Below, piece after piece: positions 53,944 to 64,000 of a stretch of 64,000 nucleotides of DNA (within the stretch, counting starts at the first letter, position 1; every line of letters begins with the position of its first letter). The notes beneath the pieces were generated by a model. That model saw only the letters and a list, made by a program, of their open reading frames with translations, did no database searches and was not told the DNA's origin. Both the position numbers and the translations under genes were made by a program. This DNA comes from Hanleya hanleyi (taxonomy: Eukaryota; Mollusca; Polyplacophora; Lepidopleurida; Hanleyidae), in assembly GCA_036873755.1 (NCBI GenBank), contig JAVTVY010020238.1:1-64000 (forward strand). The letters are read 5' to 3'.

Positions 53944-54994
53944 GAGTCGAACAAAACATGTGGACAAGGTGTTAACGGATTTGTATTACAGCCCAGCCAG
54001 TCCGGCCGCTTATAGCGCTGTGGGAGCGCTCGCACGAGCTGCGAATGGCATCAGTCGAACCGAAGTTCGGGCCTGGTTAAAAACCCAAGACACTTATAGC
54101 TTACATCGAGCAGCCCGACGGCATTTTCGTCGTAACCGAGTCATAGACGCACAATGGCAGGCCGATTTGGTCGATATGAGTCGATTTGCTACCCATAATG
54201 ATGGACATCGGTACATGTTGACCTGTATCGATATTTTATCCAAGTACGCCTGGGTGGTACCCATCCGCACCAAAATAGGAGAGAATCTTGTACGGGCGTT
54301 CCAGCAGATTTTTCGAGAACGCAAACCCCTCTATTTGCAAACGGATGAAGGCACAGAATTTCTCAACCGACACTTTCAAACCTTTCTCAAGAAACAGAAG
54401 GTGTTTTTCTTCCATACGTAGAACGAGACCAAAGCCTCTGTGGTGGAACGATTCAATCGCACCTTCAAAGGACGAATGTACAAGTATTTTACCGCCAAGA
54501 ACACCCGAAGGTACATCGATGTGCTACCTCAACTGGTCCAAGGGTACAATCGAGCCTATCATCGCAGTATCCAGCGGGCCCCCGTCGATGTGACGGAACG
54601 CAACGAACATCAAGTGCGCCGTACGCTGTACTCGATAGAACCTAGTCCACTAACTTCTCCCCGCTACAAACGCGGAGATGTGGTACGGATCAGTAAAGTC
54701 AAAGTCAAAAGTTACTTGCCCAACTGGAGTGACGAGCACTTTGTCATTGTTCGCCATAGTCCACGAAATCCACACGTCTATCAACTGGAAGATCTACAAG
54801 GAGAAACACTGCAAGGCACATTTTACGAGGCAAAATTACAACCGGTGGTAAAAACACAGAAAGACTACAACACGGTGGAAGAAATTTTGAAAACGGAACG
54901 TCGACGTGGCATCCCCCATCATTTCGTCAAATGGCAAGTTTGGCCCAGTTCGTTTAATTCCTGGGTCTCAGCCCGTGACATGAAACGACTATAA
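53831..54994 (+). pseudogene. DDE integrase with chromodomain, one nonsense codon (element C)
   Basis: From ATG 53,831 the frame has an Asp-Thr-Arg-rich leader (six-residue repeats from the same DNA as the His-Pro repeats of the overlapping gene), then matches the A integrase from its second residue on. A TAG at 54,419-54,421 lies between the second catalytic Asp ('LQTDEGTEF') and the catalytic Glu ('ASVVERFNRT'); downstream the frame is open to 54,994 with an intact chromodomain. Three residues before 'IDAQWQADL' are also missing. Otherwise well preserved, so inactivation is recent. Confidence 0.85.
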
Positions 54995-54996
54995 AT
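54990..54996 (+). promoter_or_regulatory. TATA box overlapping the integrase stop codon
   Basis: 'ctataaattc': the TAA stop of integrase lies inside the TATA box of the next gene. The same overlap is present in A (29,861-29,866). Confidence 0.55.
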
Positions 54997-55038
54997 TCTA
55001 CCGCACTGCGCCTACAGCGTTCAGCCTAGGGGTGTACC

Positions 55039-55596
55039 ATGGATAGAGCACAACTCCCCTTACTGCTGCGCACTCGAACAGGACAAGTCGGTACCGTCGT
55101 GTGTATACTAACGCTTCTGGGTGTCTTGTTTGGAGGTGTCTTCTACGACTTGGCGTACCTGATATCCTGTTTCAACCTACCCGCCATCTCACCCACACCA
55201 GGCATTCCGGCACCCCAACGTCAATACGCTATCACCACCCACAACAACACCGTCATCTTCGAAGCACCACCCACTCCTCCGCTCACGAAGGGTACCGATA
55301 CGGCGGGTACCGATACGGGTACCGAGGCACACATCACGAGGGTCTGTTCAACTCTGGGAGCTACCACTACGCCTGTCCTCAACCCGCGGAACATCACCAG
55401 GGGAACAGCCTCTACCCCTACTACGCCATTACCACCGACTACGACCGCGGCAAAACCACGGGTCCTGCCCACGAGTGTAGTAGTGGGTGTTGTACCACGA
55501 TTACCACGGCAGAGGTATCCTCAAGACTACGATCCCCAGTGGGATCCACGACAACGGTGGTGGACCTCTGAACGCTTGGCCCAACACACCAAATAA
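55039..55596 (+). CDS. Type I/II membrane protein with Thr/Pro-rich domain (element C)
   Basis: 185 residues from ATG 55,039. A transmembrane helix at ~20-45 ('VVCILTLLGVLFGGVFYDLA') follows a short polar N-terminus; the rest is Thr/Pro-rich and low complexity, with imperfect 'GTDTG' repeats, and may be a mucin-like ectodomain. The N-terminal part matches the front of the fused gene in A. Function unknown; the position between integrase and ATPase is conserved in A, B and C. The tail differs in frame from what the composition of a second frame suggests, so a frameshift is possible. Confidence 0.55.
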   Translation: MDRAQLPLLLRTRTGQVGTVVCILTLLGVLFGGVFYDLAYLISCFNLPAISPTPGIPAPQRQYAITTHNNTVIFEAPPTPPLTKGTDTAGTDTGTEAHITRVCSTLGATTTPVLNPRNITRGTASTPTTPLPPTTTAAKPRVLPTSVVVGVVPRLPRQRYPQDYDPQWDPRQRWWTSERLAQHTK

Positions 55597-55605
55597 CTAG
55601 TGTGA

Positions 55606-55689
55606 CAGCAAGGTGAATTTCTCGGGGCACTACTCGCTCCATTAGCCTCCGTACTGGGACCGTTAGTAGGGTCCATCTTGGGACGCTAA
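55606..55689 (+). pseudogene. Tail of the small basic Polinton protein
   Basis: Reads 'GEFLGALLAPLASVLGPLVG' and stops at ~55,689; matches the C-terminal tail of the gene at 28,768. The ATPase and the rest of this gene are missing, so a deletion removed everything between. Confidence 0.65.
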
Positions 55690-55707
55690 CATGGGACATA
55701 CGAAAAA

Positions 55708-56830
55708 ATGATGCTCGTCGAACCTCGACTGTTACAAAGTTTGCAATCACCCTATCCCGTTCCTGCCACGGTACAACAACTCCAGTCCCTCGACGAAGAG
55801 ATGAATAGCATACTTCAACGTCGACTACCCGATCACGAGAAAATTCAACTCTACCATCAGACGCTGAACCGGTACAAGACGTTTATGGACCAATATAGGG
55901 GTGGTCCAACACCACCACCACCACCAACACCCTCATCACACCCTCCACCACCAGCCTCCTTACCTCAGCTCGAAGATGAAGTGTTGGCCAGTATCCCTAA
56001 GGCCTTCAAGACCAATGCCCGTTTATTATTGGACCGGGTGAAACAGAATCCTGATATGGGTTGGACCGACCAGGGGGAACTGTTTATTCGAAACCAAGTG
56101 GTCCCGGGGTCTCATATCACCGATCTGATCAACGATACGGTACCCGCTCGCAAACACTCTAATCCACCAGGTTGGGAAGCCTTTGCTGGGGTGTTGAAAT
56201 TACAAGCGTCTAGTCCGTCATTCATAATCCAGCCGTCGTCCATTAGAGAATATCCGCGTCCATAATCCAAAGACCTATTCCATTTTCCACATAACAGTAT
56301 TAGCACCAAATTCAAAAGACAATCATAGTATACATAAACATAGGCTTGTTTCCTGCAAGAGAGAAGCGGTCAACAGTTTTCAATGATGCCGGCAAGACAT
56401 CATGATGTTCCAAAAATATCAAATCCGTATCGCTGATCAGTATTCTTAATCCATAATATTCGTTATAGAGTCGTCATCTAAAAAAAAAAAGATGTATCTC
56501 AGTCACGCTTTGATTGTGACTGTTCATATGAGTACCATGAGGATCTTGAAGTACATGAGTTCATACGGCCCCTAGCCCCGGGTTAAGCGGAATTAGACAC
56601 AAGACACACACATCCCTCGAGAATTGGTGGGGAATTCTCAACGCTGGACCTGGATGCAATCACCGAGGCTAGAGAGACTGCTCCATACTTGGGAAATACC
56701 GGAGACACCGCCCAAAACACCCTCACGGCAGTCACGTTCTTTTCATCCCTATTCGACATCTAAGACGGGCAGCATCCAACGACGATCCCGACGACGGATA
56801 CAACCTCCCAAGGTTTGGGAGCCCTATTAA
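55708..56830 (+). pseudogene. Proline-rich Polinton gene split by a retroelement insertion
   Basis: Starts MMLVEPRLL at 55,708; the original start (55,691) is out of frame because an A-run is one base shorter than in A. It is open to ~56,203 ('PPGWEAFAGVL'), is interrupted by 56,203-56,603, and resumes at ~56,604 with 'HIPRELVGN', 'WEIPETPPKTP' and the Arg/Ser-rich tail to 56,830. Same domain layout as the gene at 27,995-28,771. Confidence 0.75.
56203..56603 (-). mobile_element. 5'-truncated retroelement copy (~400 bp)
   Basis: Nearly identical to 62,698-63,098. Its 3' end (minus orientation) is '...ctagacgcttgtaa' at the low-coordinate side in both copies, while the other end differs: this copy stops in non-coding DNA; the other reaches into reverse transcriptase. 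This is the pattern of 5' truncation during target-primed retroposition. Confidence 0.75.
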
Positions 56831-57332
56831 AGCCGGGAGCAGTTGCCCAGTAACAGTTCGCTCGATGTGTTTCCTGACAAGACCTTGGTACGTGACCCAG
56901 TTACCGCAACCGTTGCATTTACCTGGACGGTGGGACTCGTGTATATTCAATACCCTTACTCGTGGTACAGCGTGCGAGACAAGGACGTGTGGTACGAGGT
57001 GACCTACGAAGGCAAAGTAAACCGACTGATCCTACCCGAAGGCCAATACGATACCCCCAAGGAGTTCATAGAGGGATTGAGAAGACTGACGCGTTATAAG
57101 TCTCTACGGGTGGTGACGAATACTTCAAAACCCATCAAATCCTATCTCTTCAAGAATCATGTGGACTTCGATTACAACCCTCACAACGATAAGGCCTGTC
57201 TCCTTTTCAGCCCCAACGTGGGTGTCGAACTCAGTCCTCCCCTACAGCAAATGTTAGGTCTTCCTCACGCCGTCTACACGGGTCCAAGCACCGACAGAAC
57301 CGATATTGCAATGTATATGAGAGTGGGTATGT

Positions 57333-60031
57333 ACTGTAGCGGAAATGACGTGTTAACCAATGATATTGCTGCTCTTCAAAGTGTCTTAATGGTTATGAAG
57401 GGAGGCGCCGCTACTGTCGGGATTCGTGTTCCGTATCTATCACCATCGATCACTCTTTAAAGCCATATGACTGGTATCGAGCATCCGATATCAAAAATAT
57501 CAAGTTCTACTGGTCCATTTTGTATTGATATTTATGATATTGTGTAATAAAGTACTCTTATGAAAACAAATGTATTTGTTCCTGTTCTCTGATGTTTGAT
57601 GATATGTCTTGTATCATTTGAGTTTCTCAAAGAAATATCCTCGTGATATCTGTTCAATGATGAGAGTATCTCACATCCTCTAATATCCTCCTGATATCCT
57701 TCTGACGTTAGGCGATAACAATGTGCTTATAGGCCATAAAGTCTCTTGCGATGTTATTTTTAAGTTGTCAGTATCAAACTTATGCCAGTAGTATAAAAGT
57801 TTGAATGATATTTATGATATTGGGATATCATCTAATATTTTGTCAAAATGATACGGCTCTATCAGTTCTGTGAATATGGGTATCAATCTCAGTATCCTCT
57901 GGGATATTGTGCTAATGATACGTCAGTATCGTCCAAGAGTCCTATTCTATATATGATCAAGTCCCCACAGTACCTGATAATCTGAAAGTTCTTTAAATGA
58001 TACCCCTGTATCATTTAGTGTCATGAATATGTCAGTGATATTTCCGTACCAGTCAACCGTATAACTGTATCAGGCGGATATATTACCCTTTAGTATGAAT
58101 GTTACAATCTTATCAGTCAATGATACATCTGTATCATACTAGCTCGGTGGATAGGAATGTATCATTCAATGATACATATGTATCATTCCGGTTCTGTGGA
58201 TAGGTATGTATCAGTCAGTGGTACATCTGTATCATTATGGTATAAAGGATAGGATCATATCTGTCAATGATATCTCTGTATCATCTCTGTATCATTGATA
58301 CACTGTATCATTCCAGTTTCATGGATATCAAAGTATCAATGATATCTCTCTATCATCTCGGTATCATTGATACACTGTATCATTCCAGTTTCATGGATAT
58401 GAAAGTATCAATGATATCTCTGTATCATCTCGGTATCAATGATACACATGTATCATTCCAGTTCCATGGATATGAAAGTATCAATGATATCTCTGTATCA
58501 TCTCGGTATCATTGATACACTCGTATCATTCCAGTTTCATGGATATGAAAGTATTGATACCTCTGTATCATTGATACACTTGTATCCTTTTTTTTTTACT
58601 CCAATGATATCACAGTAACCTTCTCTGGTTGAATTCGTCTCCTGTAGCTATGAGATAATTGATAGATATCTTCTAATGATATCGCTCCACAATCACAATA
58701 CAATTCCTTCTCAATAATAAACGTCCAGTCTTTTGTTTAAATTCAACAATAAAAAGTCAACAATTTATTCTGTAATATCACATATATACATAATCAGAAT
58801 ATGTGCCATTCCGTGTGTTTCTCTTCAGCTTTTACCCAAACTTTCCTGCGGTATTATATTTGGCCCTGGAATGTGGATACTTTTCTGGCTGAAGTTGTAT
58901 CATTTGTAAGGCGGCCCTGGAACATGGATACTACCAATCACACTGGCTATCAATGAGTGCCTGTCGCTATGATAGTATCATACTATATAATATGATCTAT
59001 TGTATTGTATGGATACTTTCAAAATTCTAGTAATCTTTATCTGAGACTGTATCTTGTTTTCAGGATACTAACATTTGTTCCGTCTGGTTCGCTCTGCATT
59101 TGGACAGCGTACCGACGTCTTGTCTGTCTCGGACCCCGAGACCGTCTGCCATATTCACGAATTTTGATCACTTATATAACCAGTACTCATGAATATTCAT
59201 TACATGACCGAAATTCCTACAATCCCATTGGCTCAGAGCCTATCAATCTTTGTAACTGATGTTGATTGTATGGAGAAAATGGTGACAACATAGCGACCTT
59301 GAAAACTACGAATCAATGTTTTCAACAAGATAATTTCGCAAAAACTAAAATATAGTTATTGTGTGAAATAACAAACATACTATATTTGATAACTATCAAC
59401 TCTAAATTCTTTGGGAAACATTACAATTCTTGCAAACGCGTAAAATAGCTTGACATACAATGAGACGAAGCTAAAAATATGGCGTGTCGGCAGAGAAATG
59501 CGGGAACTATAAATTTACTATCGAATGTCATCAGATTATCAAACATACAGTTCTCCTATAAGTTTCACCGACTGTAGTTAAGTCCTAATAATTTTAAGGA
59601 ATATAATGTCAAACATCTAAACAGTTAATAACAAGTTATTTGTCCGATATCCAACGTTTCTGTAAAATATTTTTAACAACAACAACATGTGCATATCTCA
59701 TAATGACGCTCACGTAAGGTCAACCAACCCCTGGTCTCTTTCGTTATTATTTCCAAAACATCTATAAGGTCCAATATTCTGCCATTACGTATTCAATTAG
59801 TTGAATAGTCAAAGATTTAAGCCAATATATCTTAAAATTTCAATCGTCAAAGATAAATTCAAAAACTTACGTAAAAGTTCACCACAATTTGCCCAGATGT
59901 GACCTTGCCAGTGCAAAAATACAAGGAGCGAGGCTCACGGCAGGGGGGTATCGCTTACCGAACGACCATCCGTTCCAGTGTTAAAACTATATAATTATTA
60001 GAATATTTTACTATTTACAAATCCGCCACAA
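57333..60031. mobile_element. Non-coding 2.7-kb insertion with short inverted ends
   Basis: Ends 'tgtagcggaaatg' and '...aaatccgccaca' form a ~10-bp imperfect inverted repeat (TGTRGCGGAW). 'tac' occurs on both sides. No coding sequence was found. 57,480-58,600 is full of GATATC, TGATAC and GTATCA motifs, including a 72-bp tandem array. Likely a non-autonomous DNA transposon carrying satellite DNA. Confidence 0.55.
58140..58600. repeat. ~72-bp tandem repeat, about five copies
   Basis: Units of 'gatatctctgtatcatctcg' plus 'cattccagtttcatggatat'. An 82-codon frame here is a repeat by-product. Confidence 0.9.
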
Positions 60032-60303
60032 TACGGACTCTACATCTACTCGGATGCGGTCGACAACCACATTGTGGGCGATGTCAACACACCTCTGTTA
60101 AGGGTGGTGCCCATTAAAAATAAGTATGGAGATCAAGACACCAAGAGTTTCAACCACATTCTCTACCTACCCGTACGACACACCGATATCAACACGATCA
60201 CGGTGGATATAAGAGATGACACGGGACGCCCGGTCGCATTCGAACGAGAGAAAGTGGTGCTGACACTTCATTTCCGACAAGCACGTTCTCCCCACTTCGT
60301 ATA

Positions 60304-60699
60304 ATGCACGTGCCTTACCAGTGCCATACGGCCAGCTATTACTATTACAAGAAACAAACGGGAGGTAGCCTGCCGGTCTTTAGCGGTGCACGCATGCAAC
60401 GAGGTCACGGGTTGGGTAACATACTGGGCAGCATCGTCAAAACGTTCTTGCCCTTGGTGACACGGAGAGTAAAAGCGGTGGGTAAACAAGCGGTACGCAG
60501 TGGACTGCGAGTGGCCGGTGATGTCTTGGAAGGGACGGCACCCCGACAAGCCTTGAAACGCCGGGCCAAAGAAGCGGGCAGCGTCTTGATCGCCAAAGCC
60601 CTTAAAAGACAACCTCCGGCACAGGGAAGAGTCATTCAACGACCGACACACCGACGACGTACACCGAAGAAGAAGAGGAGACGAGACATCTTCGCATAA
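60304..60699 (+). CDS. Basic virion core-type protein (pX/pVI-like), intact (element C)
   Basis: 131 residues from ATG 60,304, which overlaps the penton stop. Contains 'MQRGHGLGNILGSIVKTFLP', 'VGKQAVRSGLRVAGDVLEG', then 'LKRRAKEAG' and a very basic tail ('RRRTPKKKRRRDIFA'). The amphipathic first half and basic tail suggest DNA condensation and possible membrane activity in the virion. Serves as the intact reference for the broken copy at 26,776-27,179. Confidence 0.75.
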   Translation: MHVPYQCHTASYYYYKKQTGGSLPVFSGARMQRGHGLGNILGSIVKTFLPLVTRRVKAVGKQAVRSGLRVAGDVLEGTAPRQALKRRAKEAGSVLIAKALKRQPPAQGRVIQRPTHRRRTPKKKRRRDIFA

Positions 60700-62000
60700 T
60701 GGGATTCATCCACGCCGTGTCCGTCTACCAACAGTGAATTGGATTTGTGGACTACTCCACCCACACAGACCAGTGTCGCCGAAGGACGTTGGGTAGAACA
60801 TCGACCCCTGGCTAGCCTGACGGACACGGAACCGCTGGAATTTACCACTGAAAACAAAGATACGGCCTACCTGGATTTAGCCCACACGTACTTCTACGTG
60901 AAAGCCAACTTGGTTGACAGAGACGGGACGGACATCGCGGCCGACGCGGTGGTAGCCCCGGTGAATCTCTGGCTGCACTCGATGTTCCAACAGGTGGATA
61001 TCAGTCTGAACGATAAACTCACCAGTACATCCACCAATACGTACCCGTACCGAGCCTACATCGAGACGCTGTTGTCGTACGGAGAAGATGCCAATAAACA
61101 CACTTGTCAGCTCCAATGTCCTACAGGGATACGCCCGGAGCAGTGGATGCGACCACCCTGGCCAATACAGGGTTCGGCCATCGCAGGCGGTTTGCAGCCG
61201 GTAGCAGGTCCGTCGATATAATGGGCCGACTGCACGCCGATCTGTTCCTGCAAGACCGCTACATGATGAACGGTGTATCCATTAAGATCAAGTTGATCCG
61301 TTCCTTACCCGCCTTCGCCTTGATGTCCGATGGAGATGCCCCCAATTACAAGATCGTCATAGAAGATGCAGCCCTGTTTGTCCGTACGGTGGATTTGCAA
61401 CAGGGAGTGTTGGTGAGTCACATGGAAGCTTTATCGAAAAAACCAGCCCTGTATCCCGTCCGACGCGTACAGACCAAGGTGTTCTCTGTGCCAGCAGGTA
61501 CGATGATGGCCAATCGTGAAAATTTATTTCTAGGGAAGCTACCTAAACGTCTTACCCTGGCGTGTGTCACCAACACCAATTTCAATGGCCAGTGGGCAGA
61601 GAATCCGTTCAACTTTCAACATTTCAACATCAACTTTGTGGCACTGCACGTGGCTGGCCATCAAATCCCAGCCCGTCCGTTACAACCGGATTTTGGTAAC
61701 CATCACTATGTGCGGAGCTACCTGAACCTGTTTATAGCCACAGGACAAAACAATCAGGACGAGGGAAATACCATCACTCGACGAGACTTTGCCCGTGGGT
61801 ACACTTTGTTTGCCTTCGACCTCATCCCGACCTTGGAACACGATCATCAACTGGCCTTGCTCAAGAAAGGAAACCAACGGTTGGAACTACGTTTCTCCGG
61901 AGCTCTACGCTATACCATTAACGTGATTTGCTACGCCGAGTTTGATAACGTCATCACCGTGGATCAGCAAAGAAACGTCCTGTGTGACTACGCCAGCTAG
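60700..62000 (+). pseudogene. Major capsid protein, frameshifted (element C)
   Basis: Begins MGFIHA at 60,700 but shifts frame within ~45 bp; 60,739-61,100 continues in another frame ('DLWTTPPTQTS', 'TNTYPYRAYIETLLSYG'), and a second shift near 61,100 leads into the frame ending at 62,000 ('MGRLHADLFLQDRYMMNG', 'CYAEFDN'). All domains are recognisable; two short indels make it non-functional. Confidence 0.85.
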
Positions 62001-62004
62001 AGTC

Positions 62005-62404
62005 ATGGATACAGAACAGCTCATCGCCATACTCCAGCGGGATCCCCGGGTACCCTTTCGACTCGACCGGGTGAACATTGGGTGGCTGTGTACGTGGACG
62101 CTCTGGGCCAAGTTGAATACTTTGATTCCTACGGACTTGCAGCCCTGCACCCCGATTTGACCCAGTTCATGAACGAATCTACTGCAGTGTGGCGTTGGAA
62201 TACTAAAAGATTACAAGGACTTTGAGTAGTGTATGCGGACAGTACTGTGTGTTTTATCTCACTCACCGGAGTAGAGGACATTCTATGCAAACGATCGTAC
62301 AGATGTTTGATGATTATTTTCAAGCCGAAGACCGTGATGTCTTAGTGTACGACTGGACTGCCTCTCGTTTTAATGTGCATGCCCCATTTCTCTTGTTGTC
62401 TTAA
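62005..62404 (+). pseudogene. Adenain-like protease, deleted and frameshifted (element C)
   Basis: Starts MDTEQL at 62,005. About 15 residues before the catalytic-His segment are missing (~62,070), with a frame change into 'EHWVAVYVDA' and a second near 62,222 before 'CGQYCVFYL', the nucleophile motif. Ends at 62,404; AATAAA follows at 62,452. Confidence 0.8.
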
Positions 62405-62493
62405 TGTTCCGCCGCACGCTGTTCTTATTGTTATGACGTTCATTGATGTTCAATAAAAAATTCATGAAAACACAAGTGACGTTTTGACTTTTG

Positions 62494-64000
62494 TTATATT
62501 CGGGTGAACAAGCATGTATAGGTACAAAGAATGTGAACAATACAGTAGATGTACAAAGAATACAGGTCCCGAAAGAGTTGGGCCATTTTCTCGGCCGCTT
62601 CGAGGAAGGGAACCACATCTAAGTTGATATAATACACCAGGAAATCTCGCAAGATCTGCATATGTTGGTTGTTCCATACCTGCTGTAGTTCCCGGAACGT
62701 TACAAGCGTCTAGTCCGTCATTCATAATCCAGCCGTCGCCCATTAGAGAATATCCGCGTCCATAATCCAAAGACCTATTCCATATTCCATATAACAGTAT
62801 TAGCACCAGCTTCAATAAGACAATCATAGTATACAAAAACATAGGCTTGTTTCCTGCAAGAGAGAAGCGGTCAACAGTTTTCAATGATGCCGGCAAGACA
62901 TCGTGATGTTCCAAAAATATCAAATCCGTATCGCTGATCAGTATTCTTAATCCATAATATTCGTTGCAAAGTCGTCATCTAAAGAATGATGTATCTCAGT
63001 CACGCTTTGATTGTGACTGTTCATATGAGTACCATGAGGATCTTGAAGTACATGGTTCATACGGCCCCTAGCCCCGGGTTAAGCGGAATTAGACACAAGT
63101 TACGAAACGTAGCGCCATAGATCTTGCACGCTACGTTCGTATTTTGCTATCAGCATGCGATATGTATCGCCAAATTTGAGAAACTTTGAGTGTAGGCGCT
63201 TGGTGGAATAGCCCTGTTTTTTAAGTTTCTGCACCAGTGTTTTGTGACGTTGATTCAAATCGTCACATTTAACACAGGATCTAGCAAATGCTACTAAGCG
63301 AGATATGTATACGCCATATGCAGGTCCCACTGGAATATTGCTGTCCAGAAAGGGATAGTTTACGATGTCGAAATTGTAATCATCTCTTTTGTCATAAAGT
63401 CGACGAGAGAGAATGCCCGCTTCATTTTTTTGAGATATAGATCTAAATATGATGTGCCTGTAGGGCTATCTGTAGTTTCCATCAAATCCAGTGAAGGTGG
63501 ATATATATCCGAACATTCAACCTGCTTCAGATCGTCGAAGAAAGCGTCCCGGGGTGGCAACTGTGTTTCCTCCAAGCGGTCGAGCGTCGACATATAGGTG
63601 TAAGGGAACTTCCCTTTGGTTTGTGCACAGTCATAGGCCTTCACCCACTGATCATAGCTATAATTGGGAGCTAAGTAGTTGCGTACATCCAGGAAATGGA
63701 GTGATGTGGTGGTGAGGGCCATGTGGTTATTGATCTTTTTGATGACGGACTTGATGGTATTGGACTGGGCCAAGTGAGGGTAGAGAAATTCCTTCACCAT
63801 GTTCAGATCATATCGCCCCGAATTGAAGCCGAGCACAGGTAACTGGCCTAGATATTGTAGGAAGCGCAACTTCAATTTCTCCGCTTACGGCTTGGGTAAG
63901 GGTACAGCCTCCGGCTGAATGTCCTGCATTTCCGACTCCGTCTCCGACTCAGACGCCGACTCTTCATCGTCGCTGAAGGACACACTGGGTATAGGAATAC
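62494..64000 (-). pseudogene. DNA polymerase B (element C), interrupted; continues beyond the window
   Basis: Enters at 64,000 with an acidic linker ('DDEESASESETESE'), has TAA at 63,897-63,895, then exonuclease sequence: 'LPVLGFNSGRYDLNMVKEF' (Exo II) and 'FLDVRNYLAPNYSYDQW...YDCAQTKGKFPY' (Exo III region). It breaks at ~63,508 at a retroelement insertion, resumes at ~62,697 with 'VWNNQHMQILRDFLVYYINL' and 'DVVPFLEAAEKMAQLF', and ends at 62,494 with no TPR or palm motifs. Convergent with the protease, as in A. Confidence 0.8.
62698..63508 (-). mobile_element. 5'-truncated retroelement with reverse-transcriptase C-terminus
   Basis: Minus strand from 63,508: 'IYPPSLDLMETTD..TSYLDLYL', a frameshift, then 'LYDKRDDYNFDIVNYPF' and 'NIPVGPAYGVYISRLVAFAR', the C-terminal region of a reverse transcriptase family I know from many aquatic animal genomes; class not certain. 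A helical 'KQGYSTKRLHSKFLKF' part follows. The ~400-bp 3' non-coding tail is nearly identical to 56,203-56,603. Inserted in PolB; a near-match 'gttc(c)gg' on both sides is a candidate target duplication. Confidence 0.7.

Larger units (their letters stand above)
56843..60304 (+). pseudogene. Penton gene split by a 2.7-kb insertion (element C)
   Basis: First part 56,843-57,332 starts in 'PSNSSLDVFPDKTL' and runs to 'YMRVGMY', with the N-terminal beta-strand region damaged. It is cut by 57,333-60,031 and resumes at 60,032 with 'YGLYIYSDAVDNHIVGD' and ends 'DIRDDTGRPVAFEREKV...' at 60,304. Compare 27,179-27,961. Confidence 0.8.

Noticed and set aside
58267..58515. 82-codon frame with 24-residue repeats
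   Set aside because: By-product of the 72-bp tandem array.

Overview
This is eukaryotic DNA from an animal, most likely an aquatic invertebrate; a bivalve mollusc is plausible but not proven. One host-type gene has a GT-AG intron, non-coding DNA is AT-rich and full of minisatellites, and most coding capacity belongs to Maverick/Polinton (adintovirus-like) elements, with smaller pieces of retroelements. Nothing bacterial was seen.

Layout. (1) 1-8,364: a giant inverted repeat (two ~3.7 kb arms, ~1 kb centre). The centre holds a stub of a Polinton protein-primed DNA polymerase gene and a two-finger zinc protein; the arms are packed with NRF1-like and CRE-like palindromes and a tRNA-like block. 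(2) 9,323-15,756: a host-type gene in two coding exons for a ~1,459-residue membrane or secreted protein: signal anchor, apple-like domain, five beta-trefoil lectin modules, a hydrophobic stretch and a C-terminal ADP-ribosyltransferase. (3) 16,981-18,945: another copy of the arm repeat. (4) ~20,400-32,040: Polinton A. PolB runs rightward from the left; protease, major capsid, a basic core-type protein, penton, a proline-rich protein, a small basic protein, a membrane/ATPase fusion, chromodomain integrase, a PC4-like protein and a tail-anchored protein run leftward from the right. (5) 33,767-33,973: gag scrap. (6) 34,270-37,840: Polinton relic B. (7) 40,560-44,117: satellites, including ~86 copies of a 21-bp unit. 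(8) 44,536-45,400: LINE endonuclease fragment. (9) ~46,600-64,000: Polinton C, same family and running off the window, with an accessory region (CARD-like/PC4-like gene, two IAP-type RING genes as an inverted duplication, a Gln-rich gene) and a decayed copy of the structural block broken by stops, frameshifts and insertions.

How the genes fit together. The late block is a virion and integration kit: double-jelly-roll capsid, penton, protease, packaging ATPase, DDE integrase and protein-primed polymerase. Comparing A, B and C shows that the ATPase was once separate from the membrane gene and was lost or fused by deletion. Genes have their own TATA boxes. The accessory genes look aimed at host cell-death and transcription control: CARD-like, IAP-type RING, small tail-anchored protein, and tandem PC4-like domains.

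The most striking feature is that the RING and Gln-rich accessory genes of element C are followed, 15-27 nt after their stop codons, by stem-loops of the replication-dependent histone mRNA type, most with a purine-rich downstream element, and not by poly(A) signals. The late genes of the same family carry ordinary AATAAA signals. This suggests that the element uses S-phase histone 3'-end processing for its early genes.
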